Part shown: in pieces, positions 44,588-55,243 of the stretch | Numbering within the stretch: the first letter of the stretch is position 1 | Layout of the letters: each line of letters opens with the position of its first letter | Assembly (NCBI GenBank): GCA_020747065.1 | Contig: JAGMVK010000012.1 | Location: 310,001-374,000 of the forward strand | Source: Cadophora sp. MPI-SDFR-AT-0126 | Taxonomy: Eukaryota > Ascomycota > Leotiomycetes > Helotiales > Ploettnerulaceae | Direction: 5' to 3' | Length of the DNA: 64,000 nucleotides | The notes under the pieces: model-generated | Seen by the model: only the letters and a program-made list of their open reading frames with translations | What the model was told of the DNA's origin: nothing | Databases searched by the model: none | Translations under genes and position numbers: made by a program

Positions 44588-45283
44588 CTACCTTGACTTC
44601 CCACTACCCGCACCAATCTCGTCAAAACTCTCTATTAAAACATGCCTCTCCTTATCCCCCTCACTCAACGCAGCATTCCCCTCCCTCACCACAACAACAG
44701 CCTGCATGCCCGCCTCCCTAGCAGCATCAACCTCCTCTACTCTATCACTACAGAACAGCCACTTGCTGATATCCTCGACTTTCTTCCCAACCTTGCCTTC
44801 TCCAGTCCCAGCTTTCATCGCCACAAAAATCTTCACATAACTCCCCTTCTCACCCTTCATCCCCGCATTAACCGTATCAAAATACCCATCAATAAACCCC
44901 GTCAAATCGCCCTCCCCATCCTCACCCCCATCCGTCTTGCAATCCGTATACCTAAACAACAACTTCTGCGCCCCCACACTTCCCGAACTATAGATCACAA
45001 TGCTCTTACCCTGCTCCCTCCACCTCCTAAAGGCCGGTAGGACATCCGCAAAGAGTGGACATTTCAACTCGCCGGATTCGTAGCCCGAGAGCCAGATGTA
45101 GCCTTGGAGGTTTTTGAGAGGTGCGGTTTTGGTGTCGGAGGCGACGAGAGACTGGATGTGGGCGAGGAAGATGGATTGGGAGGCTGTGTGCTCGGGCGGG
45201 AAGGCGGAGAGGTAGGGGCTGAATTGGGGGAGCGTCCAGAGGGTCGGGAGGGAGGAGGTCAGGGTGCGGAGGAAGTAAGGGAA
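44588..45283 (-). CDS. UTR4: Enolase-phosphatase E1 (UTR4/MASA), second exon; first exon not found
   Basis: A 231-residue coding exon from the AG at 45285-45284 to the TAG at 44590-44588. It reads FPYFLRTLTSSLPTLWTLPQ, LQGYIWLSGYESGELKCPLF, FRRWREQGKSIVIYSSGSVG and DGYFDTVNAGMKGEKGSYVK, then ISKWLFCSDRVEEVDAAREA, all matching the HAD-type enolase-phosphatase of methionine salvage. An in-frame TAG directly precedes the exon, so an upstream exon must supply the start and the nucleophile motif DxEGT. I searched the minus strand to about 47 kb and found neither that motif nor a fitting exon. The gene may have a distant first exon or be N-terminally lost. Without the Asp nucleophile it would be inactive. 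Confidence 0.8.
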   Translation of the reverse strand, partial: FPYFLRTLTSSLPTLWTLPQFSPYLSAFPPEHTASQSIFLAHIQSLVASDTKTAPLKNLQGYIWLSGYESGELKCPLFADVLPAFRRWREQGKSIVIYSSGSVGAQKLLFRYTDCKTDGGEDGEGDLTGFIDGYFDTVNAGMKGEKGSYVKIFVAMKAGTGEGKVGKKVEDISKWLFCSDRVEEVDAAREAGMQAVVVVREGNAALSEGDKERHVLIESFDEIGAGSGKSR

Positions 45284-46808
45284 CTAGAGAGTTGGAGAGG
45301 GTTAGTTTGATTGTGTTAGATTGATATAAGTTGAGTCAGTCAGGTGTGAAGGTGAAAGGTGGGATTGCTGTGCTTTTTGGACTGTGGATTTGGTCAAGTG
45401 ATCATTTTGAGTAAGTAGTTGAGTGATTGAGTGACATTGGAATGGAATTGAGTCAATTGACTGAAAGGGATTGCGGGGTACTATGGGTGGCGTACGCAGG
45501 GACCACATCAAAGAAGCAAATATGAGACTGAATGACAACTGAGACCCTTGACTAGCGAGCTGAGAATAAATGTGATAGTGACAGTGGAAATTGCCAGCCC
45601 CAGACTTCAAATTCCCAGCACGGGATCGTTTAACCTTCGACGATCGCCCCCAGAATCCAGACCGCGGGCAGTAAAGCAAGGAGAAGCCAACAGACAATGG
45701 TAGGCATACAATTCCGCGAGTCAATCACCCCTCCCCCGCATTATTGACTTCTGATCGGAATTCTGGAGATGATTGACCAAACAAATGCGCGCGGAGAATA
45801 ACGTTCCCAGCCCAGCCCAGCCACTTGACTGACATGACAGCTGTGGGATTGGTACGCTATGAATATGCAGCCAACCGCATGGCGAGTATTTCGATCTCGT
45901 GCCACTACCACTTCCAATTCTGGGTTGGGCTGGGCTGGAATGGCTTTATGGTTCCACAACCCCAGAGACAGGAGAAACGATACAACAGCTGGTATCTCCA
46001 CTATGCAGTGCGATGCAGCCTTGATGTCTCGCCATCCGTGGCAGGAGGTGGCGAATCATGGAATTGGCTTGGGTAATGGGTTAGGTAGAACGGGGAGGAG
46101 AGGATGGGATGGGAGGGATCGCAACACTTGTAAGTGCTTGTTTTTGTCCCAGGTGACCCGAAAAGAGGAATATCTTTCGCTCATTCGGTGATCCCCAGTC
46201 GCTTGTTGCGGCATTGGAACTGGATCGCAACGGCAGTTCGGGCAATGGTGGGATGGTGATGAATGGCCTTGCTTGACGAGGGATGGATGATCTGAGAGAT
46301 GGACAGAACCAGCATCGTGGACTTGCCTTGCCTCTGAAGCAAAGCGATCGACTGAAAGAAGACAAAGTGAGTATCGAAGCACCATACAGCAGACAGCAGA
46401 CACGCTTGTGGCTGATGGTTATGCAGGACTGCAGAGGAAAACCTTACTTTTGCAAGTCTCACTCATGATGTAAATAAACCCAGACCGGAAACGTAACTCG
46501 CAATTCCACGAAATCGGAGATGCAGAAGCAGAGAAACACGGCGCAAAAGGAAACAACCAGCAGCTTACCAGAACTTCTTTAACGAACGAAATCGGACAGA
46601 CCGTTCCTTCTGCATGAGCAAGCCAACGAGTCAGCCATATTCCGATACACGTGACTCATTACTCTTGCAGCAGTCAAAATTCTCGAGCAGAGCTCTCGAG
46701 TGTTCCATCCCAAGAGGGAAGGAGTTGAAAGCTGAGCGAGCGACAGGCACCAGACAAAAGAGAAACCTACCGATATCCAAAACTACCCCATCGAATTCCA
46801 AATTCCCA

Positions 46809-46812
<4 letters not shown>

Positions 46813-46839
<27 letters not shown>
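46813..46839. repeat. (CT)n microsatellite
   Basis: A run of alternating C and T (about 13 units), followed by TTTCTTTCTCTC. The Ser/Leu-repeat ORFs spanning it are translation artefacts of the repeat. Confidence 0.9.
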
Positions 46840-46845
<6 letters not shown>

Positions 46846-49004
46846 CTCTCACCGTCTCCCAACTAATTTCCCAGTTTTCCCTCTTGCTCTCTCGAGCGCA
46901 AAAATAATCAACCGTGCCAGGCAATTAATTGAGATTATCGTCGTGTCGAGATAGCGGTGTAAGTGTGAGTGAAGAAATTTTTTGCTGGGCTCTGGATGTG
47001 TTCTACTTTCCGCAGTCTGATTTGGCGAATGAAGAACAAGTCGCAATGCGCTGTTCTGGGGATAGTGGGATCTGGACCACTCAAGGGCACGGGAAGCAGC
47101 TGGGGCCTGCAGTTTGCTTGAGGGCTTGCAGTAGCGGTGCAGAAAGGATGCGGATTGTAGATTGTGGATGGGTGGATGGGTTTAACTTGCAGGAAACGTG
47201 CAGATGGGTGAGATGAAATAATGGGGCAAGATGCAAGCCTTCCTTTTATACGAGTGGGTACTGGGTAAGGGAAGGGAAGGTTTAGCTGCTTGATCTTGAT
47301 GCTTTATGCGTGAATATGGATCTGGGTATGCAGGTGAATGGATACTGGACTGCAGTATGCAGGTGGCTTTCGCTGGTGTTTTTGTCGTGTTGACTTGTGT
47401 TGTGTTGTAGTTGGTGAGAATTGATTTACATACAGATAGGTGGTCGGGAGAATTCGCTCGCTTCGGGCTCGTGAGCCGAGAGGAATGGACATGTGGCAAA
47501 TTCTTCACCTCACTGTTTCTCTTGTTGACACCCAGACCGCACTTGATGCATGGAATTTTAAGATTGTGATAGCGGTGAAGCATGTCCTCTGTACCTCTGT
47601 AGGAAATTTCGATAGTTCGGATATTTTTTTCTCCTTCCACAGGGTCCGAGACTGCATGCCTTTTGGTCCACACCGTTCGCATGTGCAGGAAGCAGGTAGA
47701 TAGGCGGATTTGACAAGGCAAGGCAAGACCAGGAGTTCAACGGCCCCGCTGCGGGAGGGAGATTTTAATTTTTGTTTTTGTTTATTTTCCTTTGTTTTCT
47801 TTTGTGGATGGGAGAAGTTTTGAAATGTCTTGCTTCCTATTTGGTAGTGATAGCCGTTGAAGAATTCCTGAAGATAAACGGTTCCGAGGAATGAAACTGA
47901 GAAAGACGGTGAAGGTAATGTACGAGGACCCGGATGGGCTGCTCACTGCTAAGAATTTTTCAACAGAGTTGAAAAAACAGATGCCTTCCTGCAGCAGATG
48001 TGTTAGGGCTACGAATGTATTACAAGTGCAAGAATGGGCATAGCTTTAGGAACTGCTGGCAAGGCATAGGTGGAGATCAGATCTGGAGGGCGGGAAACTC
48101 TAGCCTCCCCGTTTCCCTTCTCAGGCTCAAGCTCAAACTGTCGAGTCAAGTCAAGACCAAGTCAACAAGATCTCACTTAGGACCCCGTACCCATGCAGCA
48201 CGGAAAAAGGAGGAAGAGATATCCCAGATAAGAGAAACAGGAGGGTCCAGACCTCCGTCTTATCGATTAGGGACCTCGTTTCCAATGCATCCATCGTCTA
48301 GTTTTGAACCGTAGCTCAACAGCTAGCTACAATTAAAGCTTGGTATTGACCATCCCCAGCTCTCTAATTCGCGGATCAAAGCTCGCTGCCGGAGATCTTC
48401 TTTTCGTAGTTTGAAGCTGGGTGCAGTAGTAGGGTGATGGAAATAAGACTTTCACCGCTTTCTTGCTTTGGTGCTGGTCGGGATGTTGTTTCGGGACTGT
48501 AAGCGAGGCTGGAAGGGGAGGGGAAGGGAAGTAAGGGAACAATGAATATCCCAGAGTCGTTTCTTGAAACGGACTCGCTGTGGGGTGGGGTTTTCGGAGC
48601 GGAGGGGGCGGCGGCCAGCGCAACTTTCTTTCAAGCTTGGGTGGACGTGACGTGACGCCCGTATCAGATTGAAAGTCAATTGTGGGGTTTGCTGGGCGAT
48701 GCGAAGATTGAGTTTGCTTTTACGATGGTTATGGAGTACGAAAAGAACAGCGCAGACGCAGGTTGTCAAGACAAGACAAGACAAGACGACGGGTATGCCC
48801 TGTGCACTGGATCTTGATACCATGGTGGTCCCAGCGACGGGTGTGAGGTGTCACAGATCTGGGCTGGGCGTGCGGTGGCTTCAGATGCTACCACTATGGG
48901 GATCGCGAGGTCTGGATGGGATGGGTTTGGGTTTGGGTAGAGAAATGGCTTTGTGGAGATTTTGGGTGGAGGTTTGGAATGCTGCAGGCTTACAGGAGCT
49001 TGAA

Positions 49005-49020
49005 GCTTGAAGCTTCAAGC
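49005..49020. repeat. 16-bp perfect palindrome
   Basis: GCTTGAAGCTTCAAGC is its own reverse complement and sits at the end of an overlapping AGCTTGA direct repeat. A related CTTCAAG triplet repeat appears at about 52398-52419 in the kinase leader. Confidence 0.85.
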
Positions 49021-52000
49021 AAGGGAGAGCTCTATCTCTCTGAATAGCGCCACGAATCTCGCCATATGTGGTGCAGCTTTGCGTGCGGGTGCTTGCAGTG
49101 CATTCTGTTCGGATCCATGAACTGCTGGCTTTAGTACCCGCTGATGGTGCCATTCCTGGCCTGGCTGAGGGGATACAAGACAGAAAACGTCTTGCGGCAG
49201 TACGATGTTTTGGCGTCACCAAGCGGAGCAACTCCAATGCTTAACAGCTATCGAAGTACACCAGCTCATCAGTGTGGGGAGACACAGACAAGACAACTGG
49301 AATGTTTCAGGGTCCTATCCTGTCTTGTCTTTTCTATGCCTATGAGATGATACGAATCCGAAGCCCAAAGTGAGGATAAGAAATCGAGAGATACCGTACC
49401 AAAGATACTACACCCCTACAGGAACGGCGTTGATGTATGGGGCGATTCAACACAGCGATCTGCTGCCGCGGCGAGCGAGTTGGAAGCTCTGAGCTTATCA
49501 GAGTTCTCTTCCCTTTTGGATAAATGGGAGAGTAGGAAGCTCGAAGCGCGGGGAGGGAGGATCATCATACGAAACTGAAGCAACCAAGCAATAACCTTGT
49601 AAAACTTCCCCAACACTACCACCACCACCCAAATAGAATTCACATGGAGATGAGATATGATGAAATGATGATGACCGCGGCGACGACCTCGCAGGGATCA
49701 GCCAAGCGAAGGACGTTTTGAAGCAACGGCCAGAGGAGGCCCAGAGTTTCTACTCTAATTATGCTCGAAAGCCAATTCCGAATAGCAGCCAGTTAACTCC
49801 CGAGACAGACCTTCAGATAGATGAGAAGGGTGTAGGGCGGTTACTGGTGATAGGTTGTATGCGTTGGCCGTGGTCTTGAGATGTTTCTGAAGTGAGAGCC
49901 TGAGGCATGAGTGCGTCTATTCTAGCGAATGAGCAGACATGGGAATTTGAGAAGGATCGAGAGGTGTGTGGACATCGAGATGAGATGTTGGAGAGCTCTG
50001 CGAGCTGCGAGGTCGGCGGCTGTTTTGTTGGCGAGGAATTATGCTGCTGTTTTATCAGAGTTCTGGATGAACGTCTGGATAGATGGGGGATCTGCGCATG
50101 TGTTACGGTGTTTCATCACGGGCGATACGAAGTTGGTGCTTGTATGAGCATGTTAAAGTCGTCATAAAGGCAATTAATTATTGACCAAGCAAATGGCAGT
50201 AAAGTCAAATCTCCCTGAACTGACGGAATCGCGGGGTCTTCGGTGGCCTCCGGTGTATCCGAGTATGGTCATTATTTGCTTTGATACTTTGAAGCCACGA
50301 CGATGAAGAGGATGGATGACGGGCAATTGAAACCTTTGTGAGCTGATCAGGAGATAATTGGTCTGATGTGGATGTCGTGCTGACGGTAGGATCAATTGAT
50401 CCTTTCAAGTGGTGGGAAATCCGGGGACTGCAATCCATCGCTTGCATGCTGTGTGGACGTCAAAGGAAGTCGACAGATTCTTTCTCTTTCTCATTCGACG
50501 AGTCAGGACAGAACATCGTGAGATTCATTGAGGCGGAAGTCTCGCAGATGTCTTGTCTTGTCTCGTCAGTCGTCACAGGATTCTGTGGCAGTGGTGGTTG
50601 GGGTCACACGACCCAGGTTGACGATGTTTCCTCTTTTAGCGAGTCACTCATTCATTCATTCATTCACCCACTCGCTCTGTTCAAAGGAAGCGGAGCCGAT
50701 CCGCGACTCTAGCTTTTGAATAGCTTGGTATGCAGTGTGCAGTACGAGTACGCAAGATTGCGATGTGTCATGGGCGGCAGTTGTAAGTAAATGGGGAAGT
50801 GTAAACGACACTTGAATTCCAACGGTTTCTATGTACAGATTTCATGTTTCTGAAAGATGCCTCGTGGCCAATTTCCAAGATTGCAGATTGCTGGAATGGG
50901 AATGGGAATGGGAGGGATGTGGAGCGGTCATCGGAGGGAGGGGTGTCTCCAGCTGTCTTTGGCTTTGACTTTGGCTTTTGCCTTGGAGAGCAAATCTCTC
51001 CAGGGATTCCAAGGTTGTGTTGTCTGTGTCTGTGTCCATGCTGTCCCTAACCTCAGGCATAACTTATCTTGCTTCCCTTCCTTCCCTCCAAGGTTTCTCC
51101 CTCTCCCTCCCAAGAAAGGATGGGCGCCAGTTCGGGACTGGTCAGCTTGGCTTGGCCCAGGCTGCGCCTACGCATGCAGTCCACAGGAGAACCAAGCAGG
51201 CGCATGCATAAGAGACTGACCTAACCAAACCCGTAAAGAGTGGCCCCACAATAGTCTGAGAGGCAAGGTGTGCAAGGCCAGCCAATAAGTGGCGCGGTGA
51301 GCGCTGGCAGTGTGGAAACCCGTAGAAGCTCTTCAAAGCAGCATCGAACTATGGCATCAGCTCTCCCCACATCCTGCCACATCAGCGGTTTGACTGGCTG
51401 GCCTTCCCGCGTTCCTGTCACTTGTCTTTATCCGACATTAAACCCATCTGCCGCTCTAAAGCCTGCTGGGATCCTTCACCGTGGCCAGATCCAATTTGAG
51501 CGAGGCCACCTGTTTGTGGTAAGCGTGGCCACGAGTCTGGTGTGGTGTGGTGCGTAGTCGTACTCTAGTGGACTGGTGTGTGTTGTGGTGTGGCCAGCAA
51601 TGGGCTCAGTAGTGGGCTCGGTGGGTTTTGCCGGAGAGCATTGCATTGCAGCGCTGGAACTGCCTGGTTGGCCGCTAAACAAAGCCTGGCAGCAGATTGG
51701 ATCCATCTGGAAGCTGCCTGAAGCAGCAGTACTGGGCCAGGGCGGGCGTGTGGTAGTGTGGTATGCCCTGGGTGGCCAAAGGAGAGCAAGACAAGGCTCC
51801 GCTCTGTTGCCCTGCTGCTCAACAGCGAGCGAGCAGCGGTTGCGACATCAACTCAAGGCCGACACCCCCGTCCTTTCGTCAGATACCCCTAACTTGAAAT
51901 GGACTAGGCAGTCCCGCTGGCCGACTCACTGTTGACTGGGCTGCCCTGCGTCCTCGTCCTGCCTCTCTCACCTCTTCTTTACTCCCCCATCTCCATATCC

Positions 52001-52519
52001 ATCCATCCATCAACCCCAAAGCTGCATGATACTTAGGACTGGTCACATCCATCGTCGTTCGCAGTTTCCCTCTCCTTCCTCCCTTCTCTTCTCCGACCTC
52101 ACATCCTTCCTAATTACCTACCTCCTCTCTCTTTTGCTCGCCACCTAATCCTTCCTCACTTCTCTTCTTCGCTCTCGCCTTCCACGCTTCAATCGAGTCA
52201 TCTCACCTCACCGACCTCGCCTTGACCACCACCTCCATTCTGCGTCATTCCCAAGTGGCCCGAAGCAACAACAACAACATTCCTCATCCAACACAGCCAA
52301 TCAGCCGGAGCATTGCACACGTGTGCAATCTATCTGTGATCGATTTCCTCCAAGAATCTCGACGATCGACGAATCATCTCTTCGTTGCTCTTCCATCAGC
52401 TTCAAGCTTCAAGCTTCAGCTCTTGATCCAAAACACAACTCAGTTCGTCCCAAGCGGATAAGGCAGACGAAGAGCAAGCTCTTCGACTACCTATTCCCTA
52501 CAAACAAAACAACCAACAC

Positions 52520-52558
52520 ATGATTTCAACAACAGTTTCCGAGATTGTCTCCAGATAG
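52520..52558 (+). other. uORF1, 12 codons
   Basis: ATG at 52520, stop TAG at 52556-52558, encoding MISTTVSEIVSR. It is the most distal and longest of the three upstream frames. Confidence 0.5.
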
Positions 52559-52861
52559 ACTTCAGCTTCAAACCCGACTTCCAATCTGACAATCTCGATA
52601 CTCCCGTCGAGTCATCCAACTCCAACCATCAACGAACTTCTCGAGCTTCCCCATCCACCACAATACCTCATTCACAACTACCCATCTCGACACTTTGCAA
52701 TTGACATCCGTTGATTGTATTGCCTCGTCGGTCGACCCGTTACTCGTCGACATCCTACTTCGCTCTTCCACAACAAACCCGATCCGGCATTACGTTTGCT
52801 CGTACTGCCTCCGAGGATATCCCAATACCTTGGACACTCGTTCTTTACACATTTGACTTCC

Positions 52862-52873
52862 ATGTCAGCATAA
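52862..52873 (+). other. uORF2, 3 codons
   Basis: ATG TCA GCA TAA. A minimal upstream frame, 445 bp before the kinase start. Confidence 0.45.
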
Positions 52874-52958
52874 CGACCTCTTATTTCTTTCCCGGACACT
52901 CGTCCTTCTGTTACGACCATCAAACAATTTCCTTTGTTAGCGATTCGAATACCCATCA

Positions 52959-52970
52959 ATGAGCCTCTGA
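52959..52970 (+). other. uORF3, 3 codons
   Basis: ATG AGC CTC TGA. A second minimal frame, 86 bp after uORF2 and 348 bp before the kinase start codon. Confidence 0.45.
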
Positions 52971-53317
52971 CCCCTACCAATCACGATACACACCCGGAGT
53001 TTTCGCCAGTTATCATTTTTCGGCGGTTGAAATACATCTATATAGCGTTGCCAGTTTACTTATTCGACATTTCCACCTTTTCCACTTCGGCTCTTCGACA
53101 ACCTCCTCTGGAGCCTAGCTCTCCGTGTGCCATCAACTTTGTTTAGAGAAAGACAAAAGCATTTCCCAACCGTACTGCTCAACTGCATTCTCTTCGGGAC
53201 CAAAAACATTGCCGTTGTACTACCACTACTACTTTTGCCGTTCTCACACCTAATTATCACACACCCTACGTTATCCGCCAACCAATACTCAACAACTTCA
53301 ATTGCACACATTTCGAA

Positions 53318-55243
53318 ATGGAGTGCCTCCGAGATAGATTCTACGACGGAGTCGTCCTTGATGGACGGTTCAGGACCGTATCTCCGCTCAATCATGGTTC
53401 CTTCGGCATGGTCTTCATGGCCGAGGATCTGACAAACAACGAGATGGTTGCTATCAAATGCTTGACCAAGAAGTCAGCCATCACTGACGGAGACTATTCT
53501 TTTGCTGTTGATGAGAAGTCCGAGGAATTGGCCTGCCACGCTCTCCTAGGCAACCACGCCAACATTGTCAATCTTATCCATTCATTCGAGACCGATGCCC
53601 ACATCTACATCGTCCTCGAATTCTGTGCGAGAGGTGATCTGTACGAGGCCATCCGAACTGGTACTGGTCCATTGGAAACTGAACACGTTCGTCGATTCAT
53701 GCTCCAGCTCGTCGATGCTGTTGCCTACATTCACGAGAAGGGCCTCTTCCACCGAGACATCAAGCCGGAGAACATCTTCCTCACTCAAGCCGGGGAGATG
53801 AAGCTCGGTGATTTTGGTCTTGCTACCACGGACAAGTGGACCTACGAGACAACTGTTGGAAGTGACCGATACATGTCCCCAGAGCAATACGATTCCGCCG
53901 GCGCTGGATACGCACCTGAACAAGCCGACATCTGGGCCATTGGTATCTGCTTGTTGAACATCCTCTTCTCTCGAAACCCTTTCACAACACCAACAGAATC
54001 GGACCCTCTGTTCTTGGACTTCTCTCGCGATAAGCAATCTCTTTTCGATGTCTTCCCAACCATGTCTCAAGACACTTATGAAGTCATTGCCCAATGCATG
54101 AGCTTGGACCCACGCAAGCGTTCATTGAAAGGTGCACGCGAGGCTCTCGAACGCCTTGTCAGCTTCACCACCTTCGATGAGTCATTGGACGACTTCTGCA
54201 TGGCCGAGAGACGAGGCATTGCCAGCGCCAACAGAGAGCCTCTTCGCACCCCATCCATTCAGAGCCCCCAGGTGGACAACGGTTCTTTCCCATGGGCAAA
54301 GGCCTTGCACGCCAGCCCACCTCAACAAATCCGTCAATTGTCCGTCATCGCAGACGACGAGAGTTACAATTCCGAGGACCTCTTCCCCAGCTCGGAGGAG
54401 AGCAACAAGGATTGGTTCTCCGTTGGTCAACAGACCCCATCGTTGGCATCCATGCTTGATTCATCTCTTGGAGCTTCGATGAAGTCGATGGCCATCAGAC
54501 GACCAATGAAGTCTGGGCCACCCAAGGCGAGCCTGACTCCGATCTCAGGCTCACTTCCAATCACCATGTCAAAGCCAAAGCCTCTACCATCCCTTGCATC
54601 AATCTTCGGCAAGAAGAATGAGGTCGTCTCCAAGAGCTGGAGTGACCTTTGGGATGAGGATATCGAAGAAGAGGAGGAAGAAGCCGACAAGCAATTGAAG
54701 GCAAGACAAATGCAGAATGCACGAACCTGGAGTCACGAGAGTAAACATGATGAAGATGATACGATACGCCGTGGACCGTTGGAGCCAAAGAGCTCTTCTT
54801 TTGTAAATATTACGAAGCCGGATACTGTCACTGCCGCCAATGATATCGATGGAGACCTTGTTGCGGATGGCTTCTTTTTCCATGACACCCCGAAAGAGAT
54901 GGTCATTCCGCAGTACCCTCCTCGATACTCACCACCACCCAAGCGGACCACTGGCGATAAGTGGTCCAAATTGGGAGAACGCAGGCGAGCGTACACTGGT
55001 ACCTCAGACTCGGAGAAATCTCCCGAGTTGTGGAAGGTACGTCGGAATGTTGGTTTAGGCTTCTCTGGGTTTGGAGCCGGCGTTGGAGTTTGGGACAAGT
55101 TGAATACTACTGTTAAGGATACTGGTGCCAGGGATAAGGGCAAGGGTTGCCCATGGGCCAAGGAGAAGAGCCGTGATCATGGCTACAAACGTCATGGTCA
55201 TGACTTGGAATGGGTCGGGGGGTTTACCGACCTCCATTTATGA
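53318..55243 (+). CDS. Serine/threonine protein kinase, Ran1/Ksp1/Sks1-like
   Basis: A single exon of 641 residues. The kinase domain occupies about residues 18-285: glycine loop LNHGSFGMVFMAEDL, catalytic Lys in VAIKCL, catalytic loop LFHRDIKPENIF, LGDFGLATTDKW, and an activation-segment end SDRYMSPEQYDS where APE is SPE. Fungal Ran1/Ksp1/Sks1-type kinases carry the same AxELACHALLGNHxNIVxLxH-type insertion. The 350-residue tail is Ser/Pro-rich with acidic stretches (EDIEEEEEEADKQ) and conserved-looking blocks DGFFFHDTPKEMVIPQYPPR and KWSKLGERRRAYTGTSDSEK. Relatives couple nutrient state to morphogenesis, autophagy or meiosis, but the orthologue is uncertain. The long leader with tiny uORFs suggests translational control. 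Confidence 0.9.
   Translation: MECLRDRFYDGVVLDGRFRTVSPLNHGSFGMVFMAEDLTNNEMVAIKCLTKKSAITDGDYSFAVDEKSEELACHALLGNHANIVNLIHSFETDAHIYIVLEFCARGDLYEAIRTGTGPLETEHVRRFMLQLVDAVAYIHEKGLFHRDIKPENIFLTQAGEMKLGDFGLATTDKWTYETTVGSDRYMSPEQYDSAGAGYAPEQADIWAIGICLLNILFSRNPFTTPTESDPLFLDFSRDKQSLFDVFPTMSQDTYEVIAQCMSLDPRKRSLKGAREALERLVSFTTFDESLDDFCMAERRGIASANREPLRTPSIQSPQVDNGSFPWAKALHASPPQQIRQLSVIADDESYNSEDLFPSSEESNKDWFSVGQQTPSLASMLDSSLGASMKSMAIRRPMKSGPPKASLTPISGSLPITMSKPKPLPSLASIFGKKNEVVSKSWSDLWDEDIEEEEEEADKQLKARQMQNARTWSHESKHDEDDTIRRGPLEPKSSSFVNITKPDTVTAANDIDGDLVADGFFFHDTPKEMVIPQYPPRYSPPPKRTTGDKWSKLGERRRAYTGTSDSEKSPELWKVRRNVGLGFSGFGAGVGVWDKLNTTVKDTGARDKGKGCPWAKEKSRDHGYKRHGHDLEWVGGFTDLHL

Larger units (their letters stand above)
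45284..51960. other. 6.7-kb gene-poor region
   Basis: No ORF here looks like a protein family; most have skewed, overlapping compositions. Visible contents are a (CT)n tract at 46813-46839, CACGTGAC at 46648-46655, a 16-bp perfect palindrome at 49005-49020, AAGAC-type repeats at 48765-48786 and several C/T- or G/A-rich stretches. It is flanked by the orphan UTR4 exon and the kinase leader and may hold a large promoter, non-coding transcripts or the missing UTR4 exon. Confidence 0.5.
52029..53317 (+). promoter_or_regulatory. 1.3-kb ATG-depleted 5' leader of the Ran1/Ksp1-type kinase gene
   Basis: I read this stretch for start codons. From 52029 to the kinase ATG at 53318 there are only three ATGs, each opening a tiny closed frame. 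The sequence is pyrimidine-rich (CT/CA) and purine-poor. About twenty ATGs would be expected by chance, so most of it is probably transcribed leader; 5' UTR introns cannot be excluded. Confidence 0.6.

Noticed and set aside
45640..45670. Minus-strand AIVEG sequence as a possible remnant of the UTR4 DIEGT motif
   Set aside because: It lacks the nucleophile Asp, is followed at once by a stop and has no flanking similarity; likely coincidence.
46614..46924. Ser/Leu-repeat and Arg/Glu-repeat ORFs on both strands
   Set aside because: They are translations of the (CT)n microsatellite, with no family resemblance.
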